Shown one piece after another: positions 44,891 through 53,973 of a DNA stretch of 55,363 bases (positions within the stretch are counted from its first letter, which is position 1; each line of letters starts with the position of its first letter). The DNA comes from Ardenticatenaceae bacterium (GTDB taxonomy: Bacteria > Chloroflexota > Anaerolineae > Promineifilales > Promineifilaceae). The stretch is from positions 1-55,363 of the forward strand of contig JASJCR010000031.1 in the NCBI GenBank assembly GCA_030065875.1, in the 5' to 3' direction. Both the position numbers and the translations under genes were made by a program. A model generated the notes under the pieces. The model did no database searches, had not been told where the DNA came from, and saw only the letters and a program-made list of their open reading frames with translations.

Positions 44891-45762
44891 TCTACCTTGA
44901 TCCTGAATGATACGCGCCGGGTTCGCTCGTGATCTGATTCCCGTGTCCCGTGCAGTGCATAATCCGTCAGGGGCAGCAGGTAATGGGTCTCAGCTCGCAG
45001 CGAAATAAACGCTTCGGCGTAGGGCACACCGGCCGCAATCCCCATTGACCCATCGCTGGTTTCAATGCGTTTGCGAGCGTATGCGCCGCCATACCCCTGG
45101 CTTTCCAACGCATCGAGGACGGCCAATTTTTTGTCCACGACGTCGGTAATATCGATAAACACATCGTTGTAAAAGCCACCATCAGCGTCCCATACCTGTC
45201 TACGAGGGATGGCAGCCGCCCCGGTACCAAAGAAAAAGACCTGGGCCACCTTATGCGGAGGGCGACGGTCACCCGGATCAACTGCGGCCGCCAGCTGGAT
45301 CGCCGCCAGCACAATCTGCCCGGCAATTGCATGCGGGTTGGTCAGGCCGTCTCCTTCGCGGGGAAAATGGGTCAAAATAATATTGGGTCGTAGTTCCCGC
45401 AGCAGCATCGCCAGCTGTTTGACGATCGCCTCAGTCATGATCAGGACCGCATCATCAGCACCAAAGAAATAGATATCTTCGACCCCCAACAAACGGCAGG
45501 CCCGCCGCGTTTCTTCCGCTTTGAGATCCGACCGCTCGGCCATCAGGGCCAGCAGCTTCCCGGCATCGGGTACTTCGGTGCGGTGGTGCATTTCATCGCT
45601 GATCACTTTGTCATGAATGCGGGCCCCATGGGTTAAGACAACACAGCCCACATAATCGCCGCGGCTGACGTGGTGAGCCATCGTCCCCCCGGATTGATCA
45701 AAAATATCGGCCGGATGAGCGCCAATCGACAACAGGCGCAATGGTTCGGTGGTTAAACTCAT
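44887..45762 (-). CDS. PIG-L (LmbE-like) family deacetylase
   Basis: A 291-residue zinc-dependent N-deacetylase-like protein. The metal motif near the start is SIGAHPADIFDQSGG, where the usual A-H-P-D-D has Ala in place of the first Asp; later HFPREGDGLTNPHAIAG supplies the third ligand His. Members remove acetyl groups from GlcNAc-type or mycothiol-type compounds; the altered motif makes activity uncertain. I chose the ATG at 45762, which overlaps the preceding DapA-like stop as ATGA; an in-frame TTG upstream is less likely. Confidence 0.82.
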   Translation of the reverse strand: MSLTTEPLRLLSIGAHPADIFDQSGGTMAHHVSRGDYVGCVVLTHGARIHDKVISDEMHHRTEVPDAGKLLALMAERSDLKAEETRRACRLLGVEDIYFFGADDAVLIMTEAIVKQLAMLLRELRPNIILTHFPREGDGLTNPHAIAGQIVLAAIQLAAAVDPGDRRPPHKVAQVFFFGTGAAAIPRRQVWDADGGFYNDVFIDITDVVDKKLAVLDALESQGYGGAYARKRIETSDGSMGIAAGVPYAEAFISLRAETHYLLPLTDYALHGTRESDHERTRRVSFRIKVD

Positions 45763-46676
45763 CTGGCCACCCAATCGGGATATTTCTCATGAAATACCCG
45801 CTTAACCGACTCGTACTGCGCTTCGGTAAACCCTTTGTAGGGGGAAAGCAGTCGCAGCGGCATTTCTTCCAAACCGCCCAGGCGCACGAGTATCTTGTCA
45901 TACGCGCCATCCATGCGCTTTTCAGACCGCAGCGGACCAAACAGATCGGACCCCAAATCGCGAAAACCGTGCTGCAGCTTCATCAATGTCTCGTAATCTT
46001 TTTCCTGCCCGGCCGCAAACAGGGCTTTAACCTTGTGGGGCGTTGTGGGCCCAAAAGAAGCCAAAATCGAGCATTCCCCATACATACAGCCATGGGCGTA
46101 ATTTGCTTCGCCCAAAAAATGCTGCAGCTCACCTACCTGGCTGACCAGTTCGGCCGCGCGGGCCATTCCCCCACCTGTATTTTTAGTGGCGACAAGATTG
46201 GGGACATTGTCAATCAGGCGGCGATAATCGCTAGCCTCCAAGACCCGGCCGGCGCGGGGCAGGTTGTAATGCAAAAATTGCGCATCGGGGTAGGCTCCGC
46301 ACACATCCTGGAAGTAGGTCAGCAGTTCATCGTCGTTTAACGCCCCCCAGGGAGGCAGCGCCATCTGAAAAATACGGAAGCCAACGTTGTACGCGTAATC
46401 CAACTTTTCGCGAATGATGGGGGTTGACAGGCCAATCAGGCCGATCATGGGGTATATGTTCTCGCCGCGGGTTTCTTCGTAAAAAATATCGACGATTTGG
46501 CGAAATTGTGGCTGATTAACGGCGTGACCTTCCCCGGCCGTGCCAAATACATAAAGATGATTGTAGTGGAGCAGTGTCTGCCGAATCTCTCGTCGAAACA
46601 CATCTTCTAACAATCGTTCATTTTCATCCCAAGGGGCCTCACATGAAACCAGGATCGCTTGCGGATATCGTGCCAT
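45759..46676 (-). CDS. Dihydrodipicolinate synthase (DapA) family lyase (third copy)
   Basis: A 305-residue protein with the DapA/NAL layout. The Tyr is in QFLHYNLPRAGR, the Schiff-base Lys in NLVATKNTGGGM, and the early loop reads VFGTAGEGHAVN in place of the usual G-T-T-G-E. Sequence is quite unlike the other two copies in this window, so they are not recent duplicates. It overlaps the Rieske gene by one base and the PIG-L gene by four, so the genes form one tight operon started by the GntR gene. Confidence 0.85.
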   Translation of the reverse strand: MARYPQAILVSCEAPWDENERLLEDVFRREIRQTLLHYNHLYVFGTAGEGHAVNQPQFRQIVDIFYEETRGENIYPMIGLIGLSTPIIREKLDYAYNVGFRIFQMALPPWGALNDDELLTYFQDVCGAYPDAQFLHYNLPRAGRVLEASDYRRLIDNVPNLVATKNTGGGMARAAELVSQVGELQHFLGEANYAHGCMYGECSILASFGPTTPHKVKALFAAGQEKDYETLMKLQHGFRDLGSDLFGPLRSEKRMDGAYDKILVRLGGLEEMPLRLLSPYKGFTEAQYESVKRVFHEKYPDWVAR

Positions 46677-47041
46677 TAGCTTCTTTTGCCTCTTACTTCC
46701 ACATAAATTTGCCCATCTTCAACCTGGACGGGATAAGTGACCAGCCTCGTTTCCGGATCAAACAAGCTACAGCCGGTAGCCACATCAAATTCCCAGCCAT
46801 GCCAGGGGCAGCGCAGCACCTGACCTTCCATGCCCCAACGATACTCATCCGGGGCCGATGGCAAAAAGGTACCGCTTAGTTCACCGAGGCAAACAGGAGC
46901 CTGGTTGTGAATACAGACATTTTTTAGCGCGTAAAAGGCACCGTTCACATTAAAAACCCCGATCGATCGGCCGGCAACAGCCACAATTCGCCGTTCACCA
47001 GGTGAAATTTCCTCTACTTTGCCGATCTTATACCGAGTCAT
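46676..47041 (-). CDS. Rieske [2Fe-2S] ferredoxin-like protein
   Basis: A 121-residue soluble Rieske protein. The cluster ligands are C-x-H in NVCIHNQAP (Cys43, His45) and C-x2-H in VLRCPWHGWEFD (Cys78, His81). The size is that of a ferredoxin component that hands electrons to an oxygenase, but no catalytic oxygenase alpha subunit is seen next to it. The PhyH and ferritin-like proteins elsewhere in the window do not normally need one. Its partner may lie outside. Confidence 0.87.
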   Translation of the reverse strand: MTRYKIGKVEEISPGERRIVAVAGRSIGVFNVNGAFYALKNVCIHNQAPVCLGELSGTFLPSAPDEYRWGMEGQVLRCPWHGWEFDVATGCSLFDPETRLVTYPVQVEDGQIYVEVRGKRS

Positions 47042-47088
47042 GAGCCTTTCTAAAATAGAAGACGGTCGCCCTTCTAATTTTTCTAAAT

Positions 47089-48198
47089 TTATTCTGTTGT
47101 CAGCTTAAACAGCTGGGCGGCGTTTTCATAAAAAATCTTGCGCCGATATGTCGCCGGTAAACGGTTCATCACGCTCATTGCATCGAAATCCCAGTGGGGG
47201 TAATCGCTGGCGTACAGAAGTACATTTTGGGCATCGATCATTTCGAAAAGCTGCAGCAGCCATTCATTGTGGGGCGGTTCTTCGATGGGTTGGGTCGTAA
47301 AATAGCAATGATCGTGGATATATTCGCTTGGCAGCCGGGTGACCCAGGGGGCATCGGCCCGCAGCGCTTTGTAATTTTTGTCCATCCGCCACATCAGGGC
47401 CGGCAGCCATGATACACCCCCTTCGATAAAGACCATTTTGAGGGTAGGAAACCGGGCAAATACCCCTTCGGCGACAATACTGATCAACTGGGATTGAAAA
47501 ATTGTCAACAAACCGGTGTGATATTCAAAAAAGGTTCGCGGATATCCAACGGCCGTCACCGCATGGGCCACTCCTGTTCCGGCCGCGGCTGGATGCATGG
47601 CCACCGGTAAATCATGGCGGACGGCCGCCTCATAAATCGGGTAATAACGCTTTTGCCCATAGGGTGATGTCGAAGTAGCCCCCATAATAATCATGACCAG
47701 GTCGTCGCGTGAGCCAAGCCGGTCAATTTCGGCGGCCGCCGCTTGTGGATCGTTTGAATTGATGGCAATCGCCCCGCGAAACAGCCTGGGATAGGCTTCT
47801 AACCAATGTTCAATCGTCCAGTCATTCCAGGCGGCCATGACAGCATTGGCATAATCCTGATGGGGATGCATATTCCATCCGTAAATTTCACCGGTCAAAA
47901 TGCCAATATCAACTTTGTTTTCTTCAAATAGTTGCCGGATTAGAAGATCTGGATCGGAGCCGGGCGCACCACCACCGGCTGGATAAGCATCTTTGCGCCG
48001 GTGCCCGGCCGGCGATTGATATCCCAATCCCCCTACCCGGTATCCCGGCTGCGTAATGCGCGAACGCCAGGGCTCGGCCAAATACGGTTCAAGAGCCGAC
48101 CACTCTCGAAACAGATGATGCACATCACAATCGATAATCCGCTGAGAGGCGGGCGAGGCGGTCTGGGGACCGTGAGATTGGGTTACCGTCGCCGTCAT
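47089..48198 (-). CDS. Amidohydrolase family protein (ACMSD-like)
   Basis: A 369-residue amidohydrolase_2 protein. IIDCDVHHLFREW at the N-terminus, AMHPAAAGTG and FEYHTGLLTIFQSQ in the barrel, FIEGGVSWLPALMWRMD and the catalytic Asp in LYASDYPHWDFDAM resemble the decarboxylase-type subgroup (ACMSD/OHCU-like). I chose the ATG at 48198, which lies after AGGAAAAGG and just past the GntR stop; the longer frame from 48303 would overlap the GntR gene by 86 bases. It is the second gene of the GntR operon. Confidence 0.86.
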   Translation of the reverse strand: MTATVTQSHGPQTASPASQRIIDCDVHHLFREWSALEPYLAEPWRSRITQPGYRVGGLGYQSPAGHRRKDAYPAGGGAPGSDPDLLIRQLFEENKVDIGILTGEIYGWNMHPHQDYANAVMAAWNDWTIEHWLEAYPRLFRGAIAINSNDPQAAAAEIDRLGSRDDLVMIIMGATSTSPYGQKRYYPIYEAAVRHDLPVAMHPAAAGTGVAHAVTAVGYPRTFFEYHTGLLTIFQSQLISIVAEGVFARFPTLKMVFIEGGVSWLPALMWRMDKNYKALRADAPWVTRLPSEYIHDHCYFTTQPIEEPPHNEWLLQLFEMIDAQNVLLYASDYPHWDFDAMSVMNRLPATYRRKIFYENAAQLFKLTTE

Positions 48199-48217
48199 CT
48201 TACCTTTTCCTACCAGG

Positions 48218-48898
48218 CTAAACGGGGAAATTCTGTACGCGAAAATGATCGTGCATCGCCATGCGAGCTTTTGCCGAATCGCGCTCGCGCAGGGCCTGGA
48301 CAATGCGGCGGTGTTCGATCACGATGCGATCAGGATTGCGTCGAATCGCCGATGGGTCTTCTGCCAATGAGCGGCGAAACACATCTTCAACAAGGGGGGA
48401 CATTTCGACAATAACTTTGTTTTTGGTAGCACGAAGCAGCGCCAAATGAAATTCAATATCTTCTTTGATGGTGCTTTTTCCGGCCGCATGTTTGTTCTCA
48501 TACAGGTCGAGTATCGCTTCCAAATGATTGATCTCTTCTTCGGTGATTCGGGTGACAATTAAGCCAACTATGCCAATTTCCAAGGCGGCGCGGGCTTCCC
48601 GTACTTCCTCAGCTGTGGTGTCATCCTGGCTAACGACCAGAGGCAGTGAAATGGCAACCGCCTGGCGATCAAATTCGGCGACAAAGGTTCCCTTGCCGGT
48701 ATGCTTAACGACCACCCCCTCAGCGACGAGCGCGCTCAATGCTTCGCGCACGATATTGCGGCTAACGGCCAGCATTTCACTCAATTCGCGTTCGCTCGGA
48801 AGCTTTTCCCCAACCGGCAAACTTTCTGTCAAGATAAACCGCTTTAAGGTTATGGCGGTTTGATGGGTTAGCGTATCGCGTGAAACAGCTTTTAACAA
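48218..48898 (-). CDS. GntR family transcriptional regulator (FadR subfamily, FCD domain)
   Basis: A 226-residue regulator. The N-terminal winged helix-turn-helix (about 10-75) has the GntR signature LPSERELSEMLAVSRNIVRE and ends in the wing HTGKGTFVAEF. The helical FCD ligand domain (about 80-220) has metal-site residues in KEDIEFHLALL, VIEHRRIVQAL and AMHDHF. FadR-type regulators sense small organic acids and bind TGGT/ACCA-type dyads; four such dyads occur at promoters in this window, one (49045-49067) before this gene, so it should repress itself and be relieved by a pathway compound. It heads a minus-strand operon with amidohydrolase, Rieske, lyase and deacetylase genes. Confidence 0.92.
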   Translation of the reverse strand: MLKAVSRDTLTHQTAITLKRFILTESLPVGEKLPSERELSEMLAVSRNIVREALSALVAEGVVVKHTGKGTFVAEFDRQAVAISLPLVVSQDDTTAEEVREARAALEIGIVGLIVTRITEEEINHLEAILDLYENKHAAGKSTIKEDIEFHLALLRATKNKVIVEMSPLVEDVFRRSLAEDPSAIRRNPDRIVIEHRRIVQALRERDSAKARMAMHDHFRVQNFPV

Positions 48899-49044
48899 AG
48901 GATTTGCTCCTGCTATTCATACCGGTGTTAATGGAGAATTCGTTATAAGATTAGACCATATTCCATTATTGCCATCAGTCAAAGGTTCAAAAGGGTCGAA
49001 TCTTAAATTGTATCATCTATAAGTTTGATGGCTGGACAAACAAA

Positions 49045-49093
49045 ACTGGTTTACTTATAGTACCAATATACCATACATGGGGTGGGTATGCAA
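49045..49093 (-). promoter_or_regulatory. Promoter with dyad operator (site C) for the GntR gene
   Basis: On the minus strand TTGCAT (49093-49088) and TATATT (49070-49065) are 17 bp apart. The dyad ACTGGTT-N9-TACCAAT is at 49045-49067, overlapping the -10 box and covering the start point. The leader is about 160 bases. Location at the regulator's own promoter is the main reason to assign all four dyads to this GntR protein. Confidence 0.72.
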
Positions 49094-49117
49094 AGTTCCG
49101 CCGGCCGCAAAAACAGG

Positions 49118-51253
49118 TCAGGCGGGTATTTTGACCGCCCGGACACGGTTGTTAAAGTGGTCGCTGATCAGGAGTATTTCCCGGCCATAAAAACACAACC
49201 CGTGCGGCTCATTGAGCCCTGCATTTCGGGCCGGACCACCATCCCCACCGTCCCCAACATCTGACCCACCGGCCAATGTCTGCAAATGGCCGTCTTCATC
49301 GATAAACCGAACGAGGCGATTGCCAGCATCTGAAAAGTAAAGGGTCCCACCGGCCGAGATGGCCAAACCCCAAGGAGAATCAATGGCCGCTCCCCGAGCC
49401 GCACACCCATCCGAGACAAAACCGGCCTCCCCACACCCCACAAGCGTGGTCATGATGCCCAATTTGTCAATTTTGCGAATGACATGATAGGCTACATCGG
49501 CAAAATACAGGGCACCGCTTTGATCAAAACAAATCGCACTCGGGCTGCCGATCCGGGCCAAACGCGCCGGGCCACCATCACCACTAAAACCGGGTTGACC
49601 GGTGCCGGCGACGGTTGTGATGATGCCGCTATTGGCCGCGATACATCGAATGCGGCCGACCCCATCTCCGACATAAATATCGCCATTGGACGCCAGGGCA
49701 ACCGATAACAGGGCCACAAAACTGGCACTTGTAGCCGGACCCTGATCCCCTTTGTCCCAACACCCTTCGCCACTATCCCAAGGCAGTGTTGTCCCGGCAA
49801 TCGTGCGCAGCACCCCATTCGACTCCACACGCCGCAAACGGCCGTTGCGGGTATCAGCAATGATCAACCGCCCCTTCTGGTCAAGGGCCACGTCATGCGG
49901 ATTCCCCAAATGGGCGGCGGTGGCCGGGCCGTTATCCCCCCCATAAGCCCGTGCCCCACTTCCAGCGATGGTTGAAATGCGGCCGGTCTGGGCCTGAATC
50001 TTGCGAATGCGTTGATTCCAGACATCAGCAATGTAAATGTGGCCGGCTCGATCAACCGCCAGGCCGCCGGGCCCGCACAAAAACCCTGCCGTCGCGGTTT
50101 CACCATCATGCACCCCCAATCCTCCCAGAACCGTGGTCACAATCCCCGATTGCCCATCATATTGACGCACCCGTCCCGAACAATCTCCCCAAAAGACGGT
50201 GCCATCCGGGTCGGCCCAAATACCCGCCTCAACCGAATTGCAGTGCGTTTCAGATCCATGCAGCCCTTCCTCACCAAAGCCGGGAACACCATTCCCAACC
50301 AGGGTGGAGGCCAACCCGGTTTGGCCATCCATCTTGCGAATTCGAAAGCCGTATTTTTCACCGACATACAAATTGTCGTGCGCGTCAAAACAAAGTGCAT
50401 CCGGCATCAACAGCCCGGCCGAGATAGCCGGGCCGCCATCACCAGCTGCTGACCGCTGCCCATTGCCAAAGACGGTCGAAATCAACCCGGTTTGCATATC
50501 GATTTTGCGAATGCGATCGTTGGCATTGTCACAGACATACAAATTTCCTTTTGAGTCAAAGGCCAGATGCTCCGGATTATTAAAGGCGGCCTCAGATGCT
50601 GGTCCGCCGTCGCCATGATAGCCTCTTAGGCTTAATCCCGGCCCGTAAAACGGCCGGCTCAATCCTGACTCAGAAGGGAAATGACGCGCGTCGAGGCCGG
50701 CAAAGCGGCTGATCCGGCCACTTACAGCATCAACCCGGCGGATGTTGTTGCCCCACTCACTGGAAAGATACAGGTTGCCCTGGTGATCAACGGCAATCCC
50801 ACAAGTGGTGTCAAACTCCGCTTCCAAAGCCGGGCCGCCATCGCCCCCACGGCCTTTGCGGCCGCTGCCGGCCACGCGTTTGATGATCCCGGTTTTACAG
50901 TCGATGCGACGATAAGTGTCATTGCCCAAATCAGACAAATACAGATGACCGGCGCTATCCTGTGTCAAATCATGGGGATAATAAAAGCGCGCGGCCCGTG
51001 CCGATCCACCATCCCCGCGGCTGCCGGGCACCCCATCCCCAGCAAAGGTATGCAAAATGCCGTCTCGGTCGATACGCCACAATCGATGGGCATGGTAATC
51101 AACCACAATGAGATCCCCATCCGGCCGGCGAACAATCCCCATCGGCCAACCGGCATCAGCCTCTCGGGCCGGTATGCCATCCCGATACCCAACCCCGGCC
51201 ACGGTCATGATGTGGCCCGGCGTGAGTGTTTTAATTTGTTCAAATATGGTCAT
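49118..51253 (-). CDS. NHL-repeat beta-propeller protein
   Basis: A 711-residue protein built almost wholly of NHL repeats of 50-60 residues with the pattern AGTGQPGFSGDGGPARLAR, then DQSGALYFADVAYHVIRKID; about ten are visible. This is the teneurin/NHL-like type of propeller. No signal peptide or membrane helix is seen from the chosen ATG at 51253 (GGAGGCGGAATGAG upstream), which begins MTIFEQIKTLTPGHIMTVAG. The longer frame from 51352 crosses the next gene's stop. Such propellers bind proteins or small ligands, or act as lactonase-like enzymes; the role here is unknown. Confidence 0.83.
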   Translation of the reverse strand: MTIFEQIKTLTPGHIMTVAGVGYRDGIPAREADAGWPMGIVRRPDGDLIVVDYHAHRLWRIDRDGILHTFAGDGVPGSRGDGGSARAARFYYPHDLTQDSAGHLYLSDLGNDTYRRIDCKTGIIKRVAGSGRKGRGGDGGPALEAEFDTTCGIAVDHQGNLYLSSEWGNNIRRVDAVSGRISRFAGLDARHFPSESGLSRPFYGPGLSLRGYHGDGGPASEAAFNNPEHLAFDSKGNLYVCDNANDRIRKIDMQTGLISTVFGNGQRSAAGDGGPAISAGLLMPDALCFDAHDNLYVGEKYGFRIRKMDGQTGLASTLVGNGVPGFGEEGLHGSETHCNSVEAGIWADPDGTVFWGDCSGRVRQYDGQSGIVTTVLGGLGVHDGETATAGFLCGPGGLAVDRAGHIYIADVWNQRIRKIQAQTGRISTIAGSGARAYGGDNGPATAAHLGNPHDVALDQKGRLIIADTRNGRLRRVESNGVLRTIAGTTLPWDSGEGCWDKGDQGPATSASFVALLSVALASNGDIYVGDGVGRIRCIAANSGIITTVAGTGQPGFSGDGGPARLARIGSPSAICFDQSGALYFADVAYHVIRKIDKLGIMTTLVGCGEAGFVSDGCAARGAAIDSPWGLAISAGGTLYFSDAGNRLVRFIDEDGHLQTLAGGSDVGDGGDGGPARNAGLNEPHGLCFYGREILLISDHFNNRVRAVKIPA

Positions 51254-51272
51254 CTCATTCCGCCTCCCTGTT

Positions 51273-52271
51273 TTATGATTCAACGGTGTAGACCACATTT
51301 TGGAGCGGTTCCCCACGCACAAAACGGCCGATATTTTCGGCAATAAAGGCAAACCGATAATTCATGGTGCCATGAGTCGTCCCGGCATTATGGGGGGTCA
51401 TGATGATGTTTGACAGCTCATGCAGAGGCGTATTGGCCGGTGGGCAGTGGGCATTGAGATGAGAGGGGTAGTTGTACCACACATCAATGGCCGCTCCGGC
51501 AATGGATTGTTGGTATAGGGCATCGTACAGAGCATTTTCATCGACGACTGGGCCGCGAGCTACGTTGATCAAAATCGCCGTTGACTTCATGCACTCAAAT
51601 GCGGCCTGATCGATGAAGCCCACCGTCTCCGGCACATGGGGGATCGCCACCACTGCAAAATCGGCCTGTGGCAAATGGAGCGACAGGTCAGACAAGGGGC
51701 CGATATAGTCCAAACCCAACGACTGCCCCCGCATGGGGGCGGGGTTGCGGGTTAAACCAGTCACGGTCATCCCGTAAAATCGCCCCCAGCGGGCAACTTC
51801 AGATCCAATGTGGCCCAGACCCAGCACCAACAGGCGGCCGCCCCGCAGTTCATGGCGAAAAACGCCGCCACTCCAATCTCCACAACGCAGGGCGGCATCC
51901 TGTTGGATGACCTCTCGGTTGAGCATGGCCATGGTCATAAAACAATATTCGGCCACCGCCCACTCATGGCCATATACATTACAAACTAGGCAGCCGGACG
52001 GCAGTTGGTCAAGTTCGATCCCTTCGATGCCGGCTCCCACCCCTTGAACCAGCTGTAAAGTGGCGTCTGGTCCCAACCATTTCCCTTTGACGGCCGAGCT
52101 GATCATCACGTCGATGTCGTGCAGCTTGTCGGCCATCGATTGATCTGTTTCCTGATCGTACGCAAACAGCTCATGGGGCACCGCCAGCAGAGATCGCATC
52201 GTTTCAACATATTTTTCCAGGACCAATATCCGCACCGGTCGGTCCTGAAATCGCGGAAGGTGTTTTGTCAT
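51273..52271 (-). CDS. D-isomer-specific 2-hydroxyacid dehydrogenase
   Basis: A 332-residue NAD(P)-dependent dehydrogenase. The cofactor loop is VLGLGHIGSEVARWGRFYG (about 150-168); the catalytic Arg is in LINVARGPVVDENAL, and His in IIMTPHNAGTTHG. It reduces a 2-keto acid or oxidises a D-2-hydroxy acid. I chose the ATG at 52271 with AGGATGG upstream. The frame from 52439 would add 56 residues that translate an intergenic repeat (KFDTNHTNDTN), so it is rejected. It lies 19 bases before the NHL gene. Confidence 0.87.
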   Translation of the reverse strand: MTKHLPRFQDRPVRILVLEKYVETMRSLLAVPHELFAYDQETDQSMADKLHDIDVMISSAVKGKWLGPDATLQLVQGVGAGIEGIELDQLPSGCLVCNVYGHEWAVAEYCFMTMAMLNREVIQQDAALRCGDWSGGVFRHELRGGRLLVLGLGHIGSEVARWGRFYGMTVTGLTRNPAPMRGQSLGLDYIGPLSDLSLHLPQADFAVVAIPHVPETVGFIDQAAFECMKSTAILINVARGPVVDENALYDALYQQSIAGAAIDVWYNYPSHLNAHCPPANTPLHELSNIIMTPHNAGTTHGTMNYRFAFIAENIGRFVRGEPLQNVVYTVES

Positions 52272-52331
52272 CTTACGCCATCCTTTTTCGCGGGCCTGTT
52301 TTAGCAATCCGCCAGATTTTTTTATATTCTT

Positions 52332-52413
52332 TGACGCGAATGGCACGAATTTCACGAATCCGATGGGCAATGCTCCCTTTAAATTTGTGTCATTCGTGTG
52401 ATTCGTGTCAAAC
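52332..52413. repeat. Dispersed intergenic repeat (TTCGTG family)
   Basis: Several copies of a 7-10-base unit, GGCACGAATTTCACGAATCC and GTGTCATTCGTGTGATTCGT, lie between the 2-hydroxyacid dehydrogenase gene and the next gene. Similar units occur at 14141-14160 and, weaker, at about 25855-25875 and 28741-28760. Such low-complexity units are common in intergenic DNA of several phyla and have no assigned role. Confidence 0.55.
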
Positions 52414-52439
52414 TTTTTTGAAATGTTGTTTCGTTTCAC

Positions 52440-52874
52440 TTAGCCGGCCAACCAGCTGGCAAAATAAGCTGGTGCCCACGGCCGGGTCAGTTGAAAAGCG
52501 CGCATCGTTGAATCGGCCTGACCGGTCGCAGCCGCCACCTCCAGCCATTCCTCCGCGGTGGTCAAATCCGGCAGTTCGACCAGCCAAACGCGCTGCCAAT
52601 CGGCTTGGGGTGTCACCAGTCGATATCCTTCCAGCCGTCTGATCGGTATCCCGGCGGCCAGATACGGCGCTGCCAGCTGATCCAAAGGCGGATCCGGCGC
52701 CTGAGGCTCGGAATCCCACTCAAAGACAAAGGCGATCACTCGGCTTTTGTCAACTGTCAAAAGCGGCACCTGGTGAGGATCGCCCTCAAACGGGGCTAAA
52801 TGGGGTGTCGCATCGGTTACTTTACCTGGAGCAGGGCACAGCGGACGTGAGTAATTGACATTTCGGTGCACCAA
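52440..52874 (-). CDS. Hypothetical protein, about 144 residues
   Basis: I recognise no family. The C-terminal part (VWLVELPDLTTAEEWLEVA; FQLTRPWAPAYFASWLAG) could be a small alpha-beta dimerisation fold, but this is a guess. The frame opens at a TTG/GTG at 52874-52869, overlapping the end of the sialidase-like gene by 58 bases with no good ribosome site; a later GTG (about 52771) is possible. It precedes the 2-hydroxyacid dehydrogenase gene, separated by the repeat region. Confidence 0.5.
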   Translation of the reverse strand: MVHRNVNYSRPLCPAPGKVTDATPHLAPFEGDPHQVPLLTVDKSRVIAFVFEWDSEPQAPDPPLDQLAAPYLAAGIPIRRLEGYRLVTPQADWQRVWLVELPDLTTAEEWLEVAAATGQADSTMRAFQLTRPWAPAYFASWLAG

Positions 52875-53947
52875 AACGATACCAATATCTTGTGGCCGGG
52901 CAGCAGGGTGGCGGTCGGTGCCCCATAGGCGATCGTATCATGGGAGCGTGGGTACGCCTCCGGGGCTTCGACACCCAGCCGTTCACGGCCGGTCGCATCC
53001 CAGACCACCAGCTGATTGTCTAAATCCCATGATAGCCCGCCATCCTCGGAGAGGCAGACGCGAAAACCGGGCTGGACGGCCTCGCGGGAGGTATAGACTG
53101 CGGCCAGCCGCCCATCGCCCAGATCGACGACGCCATTGGTTTGGCCCTGGATATTGGTCGCCTGGGGGGTATCCCATGTTTGTCCATCGGCCGAGCCCAC
53201 ACAGCGGTGCAGGGGCAATGGGGCCATTGCGCGGTCCATGACGGCGCTCCAAAAGAGGCCGATGAGGCGCCGATCTGCCAGGGGGGTGATGCGGCCGTGC
53301 CAAAATCCCTTGCCATCAGTAGACCCATCGGCAAAGGAAACCGGGTCGCCCCAACTTTGCCCCTTATCGGAAGAAAAAAAGCCGACCGTTCGTGGCCGAT
53401 AGGGGCCCGGATCGTCAAAAGCATGCCATTGATCATAAGGCAAGAAACATCGGCCGTTGGCCAGTTCCACGACACCGCTGCTGGGTGTGATGACCATGCC
53501 ATCCGGGACGGTCACCACGGCGGGCATTGACCAGGACACACCGTTGTCGGCCGAGCGCTGCAAAATCACCTCAAGTTCGGTCAGGCCGCCGGTTTGCTCG
53601 TTAAAAATCGGCCGCTGAGGATCCGTCCGGTCAACCCGGAAAGCGGCGATGACCAACTCCCCATCGTGCATGCGGGTCAAAAAAGGGCCGTGATACGAGT
53701 AGGGGCGGTCATCGTGGCGCCTATCTGTCAGTGGGGCATGATCAACCCAGCTCCGACCTTCATCATGTGATCGCGCCTGCCAGAAGGTGAGATCGGTAGC
53801 ATACATGCCCTGTCCACGGTTGTAAACACAGAATAACTCTCCCCCAGGCAGCGTTACCACATGGCTAAATAGAGCGGTCACATGCTCATAACCGGGATTG
53901 GGGTTGCGAAAGATTGGACTGCTGTGAACCAGCTCAACTTTGGACAT
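52817..53947 (-). CDS. Sialidase-like six-bladed propeller protein with Asp boxes
   Basis: A 376-residue sialidase/BNR-type protein. Five Asp boxes (S-x-D-x-G-x-x-W or close) are visible: SHDEGRSW, SADNGVSW, SSDKGQSW, SADGQTW and SEDGGLSW. Catalytic Arg, Tyr and Glu residues cannot be fixed without alignment. No signal peptide from the chosen start, so it would stay inside the cell, unusual for a true sialidase; it may act on a cytoplasmic sugar or be a non-catalytic propeller. The ATG at 53947 has GGGAGAAGAAAAG upstream. It lies 26 bases after the enolase-superfamily gene. Confidence 0.8.
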   Translation of the reverse strand: MSKVELVHSSPIFRNPNPGYEHVTALFSHVVTLPGGELFCVYNRGQGMYATDLTFWQARSHDEGRSWVDHAPLTDRRHDDRPYSYHGPFLTRMHDGELVIAAFRVDRTDPQRPIFNEQTGGLTELEVILQRSADNGVSWSMPAVVTVPDGMVITPSSGVVELANGRCFLPYDQWHAFDDPGPYRPRTVGFFSSDKGQSWGDPVSFADGSTDGKGFWHGRITPLADRRLIGLFWSAVMDRAMAPLPLHRCVGSADGQTWDTPQATNIQGQTNGVVDLGDGRLAAVYTSREAVQPGFRVCLSEDGGLSWDLDNQLVVWDATGRERLGVEAPEAYPRSHDTIAYGAPTATLLPGHKILVSFWCTEMSITHVRCALLQVK

Positions 53948-53973
53948 CTTTTCTTCTCCCGAAGGCCAATATG

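Noticed and set aside
52272..52439. Longer N-terminus for the 2-hydroxyacid dehydrogenase
   Set aside because: The extra 56 codons translate the TTCGTG-type intergenic repeat and have no place in the family.
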